Source of the DNA: Acanthosepion pharaonis
Taxonomy: Eukaryota > Mollusca > Cephalopoda > Sepiida > Sepiidae
Length of the DNA: 64,000 nucleotides
Assembly: GCA_903632075.3 (NCBI GenBank)
Contig: CAHIKZ030001813.1
Span: 6,832,501 to 6,896,500, forward strand
Reading direction: 5' to 3'
Under the pieces are notes generated by a model. That model searched no databases, had not been told where the DNA came from, and was given only the letters and a program-made list of their open reading frames with translations. The translations under genes were made by a program, and so were the position numbers. Below, one piece after another: positions 44,540 to 54,714 of this stretch (positions are counted from its first letter, which is position 1; each line of letters opens with the position of its first letter).

Positions 44540-44540
44540 G
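44450..44540. repeat. (TC)n(TA)n microsatellite
   Basis: A TC/TG-rich run of about 65 bases passes into a TA run. Confidence 0.95.
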
Positions 44541-44588
44541 AAAATAAAGCATAATATATATTTAAGAAAAACGTTTGCGGTTATGAAT

Positions 44589-44593
<5 letters not shown>

Positions 44594-44635
<42 letters not shown>

Positions 44636-45038
44636 TTTTTAAAAAAATTTATAACATAAGTATGTTATAAAATCACTACAAAAATATATATATATATATA
44701 TATATCACTTGATACATTAAAGAGTGATGGAAACAAAATAATTGATAAAATTTTTAAAATAAAAAAATTTAAAATAAACAAAATAATAAAAATTATTATT
44801 TTATAAAATCACTAACATAAAATAGCCATTTTGTTTCAACACACTCTGTGTCTTATCAAGTGATGGTGTTCAAACACCTTGATCAGAGTGTGTTGAAACA
44901 AAATGGCTATTTTTGTAGTGATAACATACTTATGTTATAAATTTTTTAAAAAAATAATTACTTTTGTATTGAGCACTCTTTTAAGAATAGTAATTGTTGA
45001 TTATTGGAATTCATTCTGTGTATACCAATTATATACTT

Positions 45039-45078
<40 letters not shown>
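44594..45078. mobile_element. Two family E elements head to head, with (TA)n at both outer ends
   Basis: The reverse-strand copy runs from about 44,875 down to (TA)n at 44,594-44,630. The forward copy runs from about 44,879 to (TA)n at 45,041-45,078. Both share aacaaaatggctattttt and aacata..tatgttataaa. The arms closest to the axis (about 44,820-44,850 and 44,892-44,930) form a fold-back whose spacer contains the hammerhead-like core. A third short TA run lies at 44,685-44,704. Confidence 0.75.
44832..44863 (-). ncRNA. Hammerhead-like relic of family E, copy 3
   Basis: Reverse strand: TTGATAA (44,853-44,859), helix II GACACA/TGTGTT with loop GAG (one G-U pair, otherwise perfect), GAAA (44,834-44,837). 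Relative to the copy at 22,420, the last helix II pair changes from C-G to A-T on both sides, a compensatory change. Confidence 0.45.
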
Positions 45079-45080
<2 letters not shown>

Positions 45081-45480
45081 ATATGTCCCAGAAAGGGATA
45101 TATTTGTTCAAAGTAGCAAAGGGGTAGTTTCGCTTCTGTAACGGGTTAGGACAATCTAGCAGGTAACCGTAATGGACTGGTCCTCATCGTAGTGGAAGGC
45201 AATAGGCGTAGCCAATAGGCGTCGTCTTGTACGACCACATCAGTCTGTATTTATGGCTGACACCAGCCAACCATATGACTGAGAGGGGAAACCAAGGTGT
45301 ATGCCTATTCATTCCTTCATATATATATATATATATATATTATAAATAAACTGACTTAAAATATGTTTTTTCGCTACACAGTAATAACCATGTTTCAAAA
45401 ATGGTAGTTAAAATTTTAAATTTAATTTTGTAATTAAATTACAAACATTAGTTCCATTTCATCCTCAGATTCGCTTGAGG
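45079..45480. other. Unassigned sequence with (TA)n at 45,319-45,340 and a fold-back relative
   Basis: 45,120-45,310 is less AT-rich but I do not recognise it. 45,361-45,400, read on the reverse strand, gives gaaacatggttattac followed by tgtgtagcg, a relative of 34,140-34,180 and of the fold-back at 56,922. Confidence 0.35.
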
Positions 45481-45627
45481 ATATATGCATGTATATATCT
45501 TTACAGAGTGCTCTGGATAAATTGGGTCTAAATAATGGAAAAATTAAAATAATACTGACCTATATTTTAACAGCTGTATTTACCAAAATTTCGAAAAAAA
45601 TATTTTGACATACTACACAGTAAATCT

Positions 45628-46345
45628 ATTCAATAAAATCGCAAATTGGCATCAACCACAACCATTATACGACTTCGGAATCTCTTGCGTATCTTCTGGA
45701 CGGTCTCATTGTTTAATTTGGTGAATGCTGCCGTAAACTTTAATTTCAGGAGATCTTTGGTATTACAATGAGTTTTGTTGGTTGATCGCTCAATTGCATC
45801 GTACAATAATAATCAAGGGGGTTGCAGTCTGGGAAGGTAGTGATGTGGTCGTAGAAATTGTCTAACAAGTCATGACTAGGTTATCCTGTTTGTGTGCCAT
45901 GGTGCAGAGTCCTCTTGGCAGAAATAGAGTGTTCCATCAGCTACCCTCATGACCTAGGGTAGCACTAAATCCTCAAGATACTGTGTGGGGTTTGAGGTCC
46001 TTACAAACAAATTTGTGAGTTCTTTTCTTACCAGAAAGATTAGAGCGAGTTTTTCGAGATGTCGTACCGTCGTAATCGCAATTCGACTATTCTAAATCTT
46101 CTGCACTGTCCTCAGATTAACACCTAAATATTCTAAAATGTTTGTATTGGAGCTTCCGGCGCGAATGCCAAGCTGTACAGCATGTCGTTTCCAAATTTCT
46201 GACAGAGTGAATGGAGATATGGTGTTCTTTTTCTCGCAGATGGTACCCAAATAATCCTACTATACTTTGCAGTCGACAAAAAAAAGAAGAAAAACAAAGC
46301 ACTTGCGCGAAATGAAAAATATAAAATAGCGACAATTTAACCATC
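45628..46345 (-). pseudogene. mariner-type transposase relic
   Basis: Reverse strand, in several frames: RHAVQLGIRAGSSNTNILEY, LGVNLRTVQKI (helix-turn-helix region), GTLYFCQEDSAPWHTNR (QDSAPxH block with the second catalytic D), FPDCNPLDYY (third catalytic D), and TKDLLKLKFTAAFTKLNNET followed by RFRSRI at the C-terminus. The DxxPLD signature places it in the mariner/Tc1 superfamily with a D as third residue. Several stops and frameshifts. A second copy of the same family lies at 53,440-53,880. Confidence 0.8.
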
Positions 46346-46364
46346 GCACCGGTGTGTGTGTGTA

Positions 46365-46414
<50 letters not shown>
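46365..46414. repeat. (TA)n tract
   Basis: A TA run preceded by GT/TA steps from about 46,352. Confidence 0.95.
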
Positions 46415-46420
<6 letters not shown>

Positions 46421-46649
46421 CAATTATATATCAGATGAATCTTAGGAATATCAATGGCAAAGTTGGATCAAAATTTATTCTTTTTTATCATTTGACTTTA
46501 TCGGACATTTTCCGCATTTTAGAATTTGTTTTGTTATATAGCCTATACAATTACATTTATTTTCCTTTTTCATTTTGTTAATTTTTCTACCTTTTTTCTT
46601 TTTAATTTCGCAATATAGAAGCAAATAGCTCAGGCATTATTACCAAAGA

Positions 46650-46920
46650 CAGAAAGTTGTTACACTGATTGGCATAAGCGTATCATCTGACAAAAACGTA
46701 TCTGCAAAGGATTTTGAAAATCGAAGTAAATGCAAATACCTGGAGATGAAAATAGAAAAAATTGTGACACTTAAAAACTAAATCTGTTTCTTTTGTGGCT
46801 GGAGCTTTGGATCAGATAAAGAAAATAATTCAACGATAAATAAACAACAATCACTGATGGACCATATCCACAGGAAATTCCTGAAAAAGTTTTTAAGAAG
46901 CACTGCCTTATCCTAAAAAG
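46650..46920 (+). pseudogene. Possible LINE fragment
   Basis: Forward frames give RSKCKYLEMKIEKIVTLKN, then HIHRKFLKKF and RSTALS, resembling the CKYLGMEIEKMWxLKT...AHILRxALS block of a LINE group. Short and broken, so tentative. Confidence 0.35.
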
Positions 46921-47555
46921 AGCAATGTCCATCTATTTCTGTTTTGTTGATTGTTATCACTTAATTAAGTGGGTTCTGACAACTATTGTGCACTAGTAGG
47001 CATTGGTTTTGTCTTGGGAAATAAGAATAACGCTCTGTTTGATTAAAATTAAATCATTTGATGCTGGAACAGGAATGACCACATCAAAGCGTGCGCTTCC
47101 CAGAACACATGTCCCTCCTCTTGGTCGTACCGACAAGATCTAAAGGAATATAGATTATTACATTTCGGACAGAATAGGCTACAAAAATTGCCGGAAAATT
47201 GTCAGTGTTGACAAAAAACCGCCTTCGGGATTCCATTCTGTATTTTCTGTAGAGATTTACTTTTATAGACTTTTCCGTGTTTGGATATGACTGAAAAGTA
47301 GCAAGGGTTTAAAATCAGAGTTTTTCTTCACATAGATTGACTGCATTGCTGGTCTTTTGAGCCCGATCTATCTGAAGCAGAAGATAATGAAGCACCAGTT
47401 GCCCATCTTTTTCCATTCTCCTTCTAGGACCGGATCTTAAAATGTCAGAGGCTACTTGAGACGTAAATCACAGAAGCATTTTGCAGAGAACGGGACATAG
47501 TTCCCACTATCGCTCTCGGTTATGTCAACTTTGGGAACATATATAAAGTAACAAA

Positions 47556-47558
<3 letters not shown>

Positions 47559-47633
<75 letters not shown>
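47559..47633. repeat. (TA)n tract
   Basis: One of the longest pure TA runs in the window. Confidence 0.95.
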
Positions 47634-47638
<5 letters not shown>

Positions 47639-47639
47639 C

Positions 47640-47900
47640 GAATCCCCGTTGAATTCGACGTATGAGGGTAAAGCAGATCAGTCTCCAGGAAACCAACAGC
47701 CCGACAACGGCACGTGAGATTTGATTATAGTGGTGAAGGTTTCGTGCAGGACCATCCACACTTTTTGAAGGGACGAATACAGAGACATGGTGCACTAAGT
47801 GCCACAAGGTCCCCAAATGACCCTCTGCAGGTCTTGAATTCAGAGTTGTCTTTTTCCTAGACCAGTTGCCATCCATGGCTATAGAACACAGTCTATCCTG
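47640..47900 (+). repeat. Dispersed repeat pair, copy 2
   Basis: The part at 47,731-47,770 matches 31,013-31,050. The left end gtcgaatccccgttgaattc is a partial palindrome directly after (TA)n. The reverse frame to 47,876 has no motif that I know. Confidence 0.4.
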
Positions 47901-49020
47901 CTATTTTACCCATAGCCGGAGAGAGAAGAAGAGGATTCACACCTTTCCCAAGGGTATTAGCACGTAAGTGAATGTAATGGATTCGACTGGAATTCAAACT
48001 CTATATATATTAAAACATAATATTGTGATATTTGTTTGAAGTTACATTTGTATTAATTATTTTTTCAACTTTTTTCACAATTACTGGACGTTTCTGCATT
48101 TGTTTTTGTCCACCTAACCTGAAGATTTTTTCTTTTACTTTTTTTTTTTTGATAACCGAAATTTATATTTATCAACTCTGAATTTTCTACTCTCGTTAAT
48201 TTTTTTTTATCAACGGATAGTTTAGATGTTAATACTGTCAAAGAGGTAGTATAAATCATTTTATTGCATGTTATAGATAGTGACTTGATCATATCGGAGT
48301 ATTCTAGGCTTAAATCTCTATTTATATTTCCTTTTTTTTTTCTTTCTGCTGTCTTCCAAAATTAGCAAACCTTTCGATATTTTCATTTTTTAATCTATTT
48401 ATGAACAACTATTTCATAATTTGTCTCGCTTTCTAGTGTTTTTGTTTAAGATATGAATTTAGTTATGCGAGTGTACAAATATTACAGAGAAGTGTGACAT
48501 CAAATCAATGCAGCTTTGAATTTGGAATTTAACCGCAGAATCAGTCGGGAGGAATAAAAATCCTGGTTTCAGAGTGAATTCGCAAATTTGAATGACGTAC
48601 ATGAAAGTGGAGATAATTGAATGCTCAACGCAATAGCACTTCTCCATTGGGAAACCTCAGGCATCAAGAATTGACCTTGGCTCTTCGCTTCTTAGTGCAG
48701 CAGGGGAAGACCTATTTCGAGTTGGGGACTATAATAAAAGAGCTGAAAAATTGGAATAGGGGCATTGTCAGCTCCCTTGACATATGTCTATTAAAATGAC
48801 TCAGCACTAGGGATTAACACTGAACCTCCTATTTTCGAATCCATTTGAGGTTATCTTGTAGGGAAAAAGCGCATGAAGTACAGTTTTGTATCTCTCCATA
48901 AGAAGAATCAAATAGATTATGTTGAAAATCCTAATTAAAATAATAACGGAAAGAACAAGTATTAGTACTTCTCCTAAGGGAAAGGGAGAAGTACTACCTT
49001 AGGTACGGTCGGGTGGAGAT
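47901..49020. other. AT-rich DNA, no recognisable feature
   Basis: Nothing assignable. Confidence 0.4.
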
Positions 49021-49026
49021 GAGTTT

Positions 49027-49057
49027 AGTAATAAGGGCGGCATAAGAAGTGAGGTGT

Positions 49058-49117
<60 letters not shown>

Positions 49118-49178
49118 ACACCTCATTTCATATATATGTATATATATATTATATATATATATATCAACACCTCATTTC

Positions 49179-49213
<35 letters not shown>

Positions 49214-49351
49214 ATATATCAACACCTCATTTCATATATATATATATATATATATTATATCAACTATCAATATTATATATATATATATATATATCAACTA
49301 TCAACACCTCATTTCATATATATATATATGTTATATATATATCGACATCTC

Positions 49352-49382
<31 letters not shown>

Positions 49383-49391
49383 CAACACCTC

Positions 49392-49436
<45 letters not shown>

Positions 49437-49460
49437 AAATGAAATGAGGTGTTGATTTAT
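49027..49460. repeat. Higher-order (TA)n array with interspersed atcaacacctcatttcat blocks
   Basis: After gaggtgttgat (near 49,031), TA runs alternate with about six copies of atcaacacctcatttcat (near 49,114, 49,163, 49,218, 49,295, 49,342 in degenerate form, and 49,381). The array closes with the inverted block gaaatgaggtgttgat (near 49,440-49,456). Adjacent blocks are about 50 bases apart. The Penelope-like element starts immediately after. Confidence 0.85.
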
Positions 49461-50026
49461 ATATATAGTAGTTAGCCTTAACCAAGCCGGAATTTATAGA
49501 GATGACGGCCTAATCATTGTTCCAAATAGCAATTGTCACTTGACTTCCAGCTTATATAAGAAGATAATTAGGGCATTCAAATACTTAGGCCTTAAAATTG
49601 AAATATCTTCCAACCTTAAAATAATCAACCTTTTGCATATTACACTCAATCTATCGAATGATACCTTTAAACCCTTCCATAAAATTGATCAAACATCCCT
49701 ATACATCAACGTCCACTCTAACCACCCTAAACATGTGTTAGATCACTGTGAATACGAGAATAAATAGGCAAAAAATCTTTAATGATAATAATTTTATATA
49801 CAATCAGGCCCTCAAAAATAGTGGTTTTAGACAAGAATTAAACTTTAACGGAGAACTTCTAAATTAGAATGATAACAGAACTAAAAACAAAAAGAGGAAG
49901 GTAATACGATTCAACCCACCATATTGCAGGCTCTCTAACATTGATATAGGAAGTTTCTTTCTGAAATTTATTGATAATCACTTTCATAGCAAACATCCAT
50001 TACGTAAAATTTTCAATAGGAAGACA

Positions 50027-50479
50027 TTGAAAATTAGTTACTCATGCGTTAGAAATATCGAGAAAATCATATCTTCCAATAATTGTAGAATACTTAGAAA
50101 CTATCATAATAATGAAACTCAATCTAGTAACCCTACCTGCAATTGTAGGAATAAAGACCATTGTCCAATCGGGGGTAAATGTAAGTATGAAAATGTAGTA
50201 TACGAGGCAACAATCTTTCCCGAGGAAAATATAAACCAGAAAAAAAGATATATAGGTATATCCGTCAGTGACTGGAAGCAGCGTCTATACAACCATAAAC
50301 GCTCATTTAGATATAGATACCTCAGAAATCAAACTTCCTTATCCAAACACTACTGGGATCTGGTGGATAAGGGACTAACCCCACTTTTAAAATGGAGATA
50401 CTTATCAAGAGTTAGAACACCTAATAACTTCCGCGATCGGTGTGATCTGTGCATGGCGGAAAAAAAAAATTATTATTAA
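50027..50479 (+). CDS. GIY-YIG endonuclease domain of the Penelope-like element (fragment)
   Basis: The longest uninterrupted coding piece of the element, about 150 codons. The nuclease order is VVYEA, then YIGIS with the second half of the signature, then an arginine-containing segment WKQRLYNHK, then a D/E position in KHYWDLVDKG, and a closing RDRCDLCMAEK. Upstream are paired cysteines (CNC, CPIGGKC), as is usual in this family. The true protein started far upstream, so no start codon is proposed. The C-terminal 30 residues lie in the next frame. Confidence 0.85.
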   Translation: MKISYSCVRNIEKIISSNNCRILRNYHNNETQSSNPTCNCRNKDHCPIGGKCKYENVVYEATIFPEENINQKKRYIGISVSDWKQRLYNHKRSFRYRYLRNQTSLSKHYWDLVDKGLTPLLKWRYLSRVRTPNNFRDRCDLCMAEKKNYY

Positions 50480-50561
50480 AGATAAGAATCAAGATGAGTT
50501 GCTGAATCTTCGTAATGAGATATTTTCTAAATGTAGACATAAGAAACGATTCAAAACATAA

Positions 50562-51980
50562 ACACCGTTTTATAACATGTTGTCACTTATGTCAGTTCCA
50601 TCTTGGTTCAATAACATCGGACATGATCTTTTAATTGAATAGCTATTATGTTTATTATGCTTATCTATATATATCATTGTGTATGTTTATGGGATGCGCT
50701 ATGTATTTAAATTTTTTTTTTTTGAGACAAAATTTTTTTTTGAGATAAATTTTTTTAAAATTTTACTTTTTTAGATTTTACATTTTGATTTATATGTATA
50801 CGTATATGTGCGTACCTGTGTGTGTATGTGTGTATGTGTGCACATATGTAGGAGTGTATATATGTATATGTATGTGTATGTATGTATATGTATATGTATG
50901 CGTATATATGTATATGTATATATATATGTATGCGTATATGGATGTATGCATATGTAGGTAGATGTATATGTAAATGTGCTTAAATGTGTGTGATGTTTTG
51001 GTATGTATGTACTCATATATATCTATGGGTATATATGTATGTATGTATGTATAGTTAGACGGATAGATATAGGGATACATTGTTTATTTGTTTAGATGGG
51101 TGTATGTAATTGTATGGAGATGTAAGGTTTTATGTATATATGTTTATGTGCACGTTTGTGTATGTCCGTATGTATATATTTATATATATATATATATATA
51201 TGTAGGAGTGGATGTGTATGGATGTATGTGTATATGTATGTATGTATGTGTGTGTGTATTTATGTATGTATATGTATACATGTATGTGTGTATGTATGTG
51301 TATGTATATGAGAATATATATATGTATATATGTATATGTATATATATATATACGGATATATGTGTATGTGTGTACATGGTATATATGTGTGTGTATGTGG
51401 GTACACGCCTATATATATGTATGTACGTGTATATGTTATTGTGTATGTGTGTAACGCATGTGTTTTTGAACATAAAAATATAGGTCCTTGCTAGATTAGA
51501 TAATCGTTATATTTATTTTTTATATGTTTATATTTGATTTGTAACCTGTAGTCGATATTAATTTTGCCAAATTTTCTTAATTACACAGCGGCCCTTTCAG
51601 TAAATGCCCTTCAGTTTTAGTTCCCCCCTCCCCATATCTCTCTCCCTCACCCCTTTTTCTTTTCTTTTCCTCTCCCTCCCTCTTCTTCTGATCTTTAAGA
51701 TTAGATCGTCTATTATGTGTGTATGTCACCACAAAATGTATCCTTTTCGGTTACATCTTTAATGTATTAGACATCCGACAACATTCATATTTCTCTCACG
51801 TAAACCGTCTTTGACTCACCTCTCTAAAACTTCTCTCTGTTAAATTTTAATCCCCCACCTTCTCTCGTCTGTTACCCCTCTCTTTAGCTCTAACATTCGT
51901 CCCACACTCTCATACTTACACTCTCTCTAAATTCTATTTTTTATTTCCGGAGTTTTTTTTACTGTTTTCTTTTTGAATTT
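50562..51980 (+). other. Probable 3-prime UTR of the Penelope-like element
   Basis: About 50,780-51,470 is a degenerate tatgta/tgtgta sequence with no pure long run. About 51,590-51,960 is strongly C/T-rich on the forward strand (ccctccccatatctctct, tctttttcttttcc). It contains no gene. Many spurious Y/I/C/V and T/H frames come from it. Its attribution to the element rests on position between the stop codon and the terminal hammerhead-like motif. Confidence 0.5.
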
Positions 51981-51982
51981 GT

Positions 51983-52034
51983 AGGTCTGACGAATTGCAT
52001 CGTACTTACGATTCCAATGGAATAAATTATGACC
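51983..52034 (+). ncRNA. Hammerhead-like motif at the 3-prime end of the Penelope-like element
   Basis: CTGACGA (51,987-51,993) is followed by a strong hairpin (ATTG/CAAT outer, ATCGT/ACGAT inner, loop ACTT), then GGAA where GAAA is expected, a possible helix III ATAA/TTAT, and GACC, which can pair with the upstream GGT. Hammerheads are known in the terminal repeats of Penelope-like elements, so the position fits. The core change suggests decay. Confidence 0.45.
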
Positions 52035-52058
52035 ATGGAATTTTAGTGTTTTTTTTTA

Positions 52059-52061
<3 letters not shown>

Positions 52062-52121
<60 letters not shown>
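52062..52121. repeat. (TA)n tract
   Basis: A long TA run that ends the Penelope-like element. Confidence 0.95.
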
Positions 52122-52122
<1 letters not shown>

Positions 52123-52900
52123 CTGCATGTGTTTTATATCTACTCCAACATAGGAACACAAATGATTTATACAAATTTTAAAATCAAATTAAAAAAAAGA
52201 AAACTGTTTTGTACTTCATTCCCAAATTACAAACTATTTTTGCTGTTATCATTTATAATGAAATTGCTTAGTTAATCAGACAAAGCAGTTTTCTGTCATT
52301 GAAAATGGCAAGCGCCTTGTCATTTTGATCACAGAAATATATAACGCAATACTGAAATTTGCAAAAGTAACTTTTGAAAATCTAACATATTTCAAATTTA
52401 TTTTTTAAATAATTTTTTTAAATATTTATTTTTAATAACAACAACAACAACAATAACAATAATAATAATAATAAAAACGGGCTAAAGCGAATTAATCCTC
52501 TAATCCATACAGAAGGCAACAAATCATCAGTTCTTATAGACTGGCGGTACAGAATCACAATCAATAACTTCACCAAATAGAAAAGAAAAAAAAACATATC
52601 AATTTAATACATTCAATAGGAACATCAACTAAAATTGATAGCGTATGTAAGTAGAAGAAAATAATGATATAATAAAAAAATTGACTTAAAAAAATCGTAT
52701 AGTAGACCACCCCTATCATTATTAGAGAGAACGATAACACTTAGCGGACTATTTTCATTAAAATTGTTTTAAGAAAAGTTCAATTTTATAAAGTTTAGCC
52801 GACACTGTGGCTAACTATTCGGTCAATAAATGTCAAATGTTTCCTGCATGAATACGGTTAATATCGCCATTACAATTACTATTACCAATTGAATTTTAAA
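52122..52900. other. AT-rich DNA, no recognisable feature
   Basis: Contains an AAC/AAT triplet run near 52,436-52,475. Otherwise nothing. Confidence 0.4.
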
Positions 52901-52929
52901 AATGATTACTGTTGCATCTATAACTTCAT

Positions 52930-53092
52930 CTTGCTGTTTACCGGGGCTCGAATGTGCGACCATTCGATTGATTTTCTCTCATTACATCACGACGCCTACT
53001 TGAATGATTTGAATAAACGCCCACCGAAAGGCTTTAATTACGACAATTACGAAAATCTCTTAAAAATGCGTAACGCTTTGGATTCAGTGTAA
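52930..53092 (+). CDS. Candidate host-gene exon or exon relic, family unknown
   Basis: The frame reads GARMCDHSIDFLSLHHDAYL, then NDLNKRPPKGFNYDNYENLL, then KMRNALDSV and a stop. Composition is balanced, unlike the surrounding repeat frames. Upstream lies a pyrimidine-rich stretch (cttcatcttgctgttta), but it is followed by CCGG where an AG acceptor would be expected. Downstream, TTCAGTGTAAGG could be a splice donor just before the stop. I do not recognise the protein. It may be an exon, an old pseudogene exon or chance. Confidence 0.25.
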
Positions 53093-53439
53093 GGGACATA
53101 GGTTGCGCAAAACCATGGCTCATTATTAGAATAATGTGAAATAAAATAAAAATAATGCAAAGTACCAATTCATTACGTTGGTAAAATTAAATTAAAAATT
53201 CTGAAAACAATAAAACAACATTTTCAAGATAGAACTCGCTGCTAGGAATGATTAATCACAAAATGTTTTGAAAAAAGATATTTATTTTTTAATTTCATTC
53301 TACTCATAATGCATCAGTGTTCGATATATTATTCGGGCCATTTTTTTATTGTAGTGTAATGGTTATTATAACTAGTATGGTCGAATATTTCTCTTGAATA
53401 CTGACTACAAACCTGGTGTTTGGAGTGATCAATAATAAT

Positions 53440-53880
53440 GGCGACCTTATGTCTCCATTCATCTTCTCACAGAGCCTCAGACTCAACACGGAGGCCTGTA
53501 TCAAGGGTCTAGAGTAGGTAGTGTTTCCCTGGGTCGAGATTGTGCCTGCTGGAAAACCCTATATCTGGCAACATCACGTTGCATCTTGCCACACGAACAG
53601 TCTTGGCTTTTAGACAATTTCTGCGACCACATCATCTCTTACATCTGGGCAATTAACTCTCCAGGCTGCAACCCCTTCGATCAATACGTGTGAGGCGTAG
53701 TTGAGTGAGAGGTCAACAAAACTCATTGTTACACTAAAAATGTACTGATGTCAAGGATTATGGCAGCATTCACCAACTTAAATAAGAAGACCGCCTAAAA
53801 GAAAGACAGGAAATTCAGAAATCGCCTGGAGGCCGTGGTTGAAATACTAAAGAGTAAATTTACTCAATAAAATTCCTATT
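53440..53880 (+). pseudogene. mariner-type transposase relic, second copy
   Basis: Forward frames give MSPFIFSQSLRLNTEACIKG, GKPYIWQHHVASCHTNSLG (the QQDSAPCHTS block, catalytic D lost), SPGCNPFDQYV (from SPDCNPLDYYV) and FRNRLEAVVEI-like C-terminal pieces. The same family as 45,628-46,345 in the opposite orientation. Stops and shifts throughout. Confidence 0.75.
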
Positions 53881-54303
53881 GGCTTCAGTACCAGTAAAAA
53901 TTATTTTCGACATTAGATTTGTCATACAATGTAAAAGATATAGAGCTTAGAAGTTTTTTTTTCCTTGGTCCAAGAAGACTTGGTTTTGCAGAGAAATATT
54001 GAACAATCATGAAATATGAAAAATCTAGTGCATTTTTAATATACAATAAGCTTAGCTACATACTTCAAAGGTTAGTGTAACAAAATATCCAGGGATTTTA
54101 TTGCACTAACCACAGAATCAAACACTTAAGAAAACCGTCATTCGAACTACTTTATTTGTCGTGGAAGATTAATCGCAATATGTCAGTGTGACGTTCGAAA
54201 TTTTTTCAGCTTCGAGACAAAAAAATTATTTACTAACTCTACTTGGTAAATATCCTTCGCTGTTGCAAGATAATTAGTAAGAATAACACTTGAGTCTCGA
54301 GCA

Positions 54304-54420
54304 CTGCGTTTCTCAAACTTTTCAAACAAAGGCACACATAGGAGCAAATAAAAATATTACGGTACATTTAGCAAAATTTTTGAAAGGGTATACATGTTAA
54401 ATGTTATGAAACAAAACCAT
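54304..54420 (+). mobile_element. Possible hAT transposon end
   Basis: The string tgcgtttctcaaacttttca followed by aaggcacaca resembles the ends of hAT elements. No matching right end was found before the Helitron at 54,612. Confidence 0.25.
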
Positions 54421-54611
54421 GCATTATTTTTTAAATACACACACAAACTTTATTTCAATATTTCTATTCAACTATCTGTGCAGCTTGTGAAACATGTGCC
54501 TGGTGTTCTCCCGTTTCTTGTCTTTGATGTTATTTGATATTATTCGCTTAAATAATAAGTAGACTATTGGAATAAAAACTGAAAAACGGTTTTAGCTAAT
54601 GTGGAATAAAA

Positions 54612-54632
54612 TCTCTATCTATAAAAGGCAGG

Positions 54633-54714
<82 letters not shown>

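Larger units (their letters stand above)
49461..52062 (+). pseudogene. Penelope-like element, 5-prime truncated, with RT motif C, connector and GIY-YIG endonuclease
   Basis: The frame from 49,462 to 49,767 begins NQAGIYRDDGLIIVPN, which is RT motif C (YRDDG) in the form typical of Penelope-like elements, followed by FKYLGLKIEI, LYINVHSNHPKHVL. After a frameshift near 49,740 it continues INRQKIFNDN, YNQALKNSGF, has one stop (49,865-49,867), then IDIGSFFLKFIDNHF, RKIFNRKTLKISYSC. The frame to 50,479 carries the zinc-finger-like CNCRNKDHCPIGGKC and a GIY-YIG nuclease (VVYEAT, RYIGIS, WKQRLYNHKRSF, SLSKHYWDL, CDLCMAEK). A one-base shift in an A run near 50,465 leads to LLNLRNEIFSKCRHKKRFKT and a stop at 50,559-50,561. 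The rest is a probable 3-prime UTR with a GT/TA-rich and a pyrimidine-rich part. It would copy RNA into DNA in the nucleus and nick its target. This copy is dead. Confidence 0.9.

Noticed and set aside
50771..51483. Five overlapping frames of 80-131 codons
   Set aside because: All derive from the degenerate TA/TG region. None has a motif.
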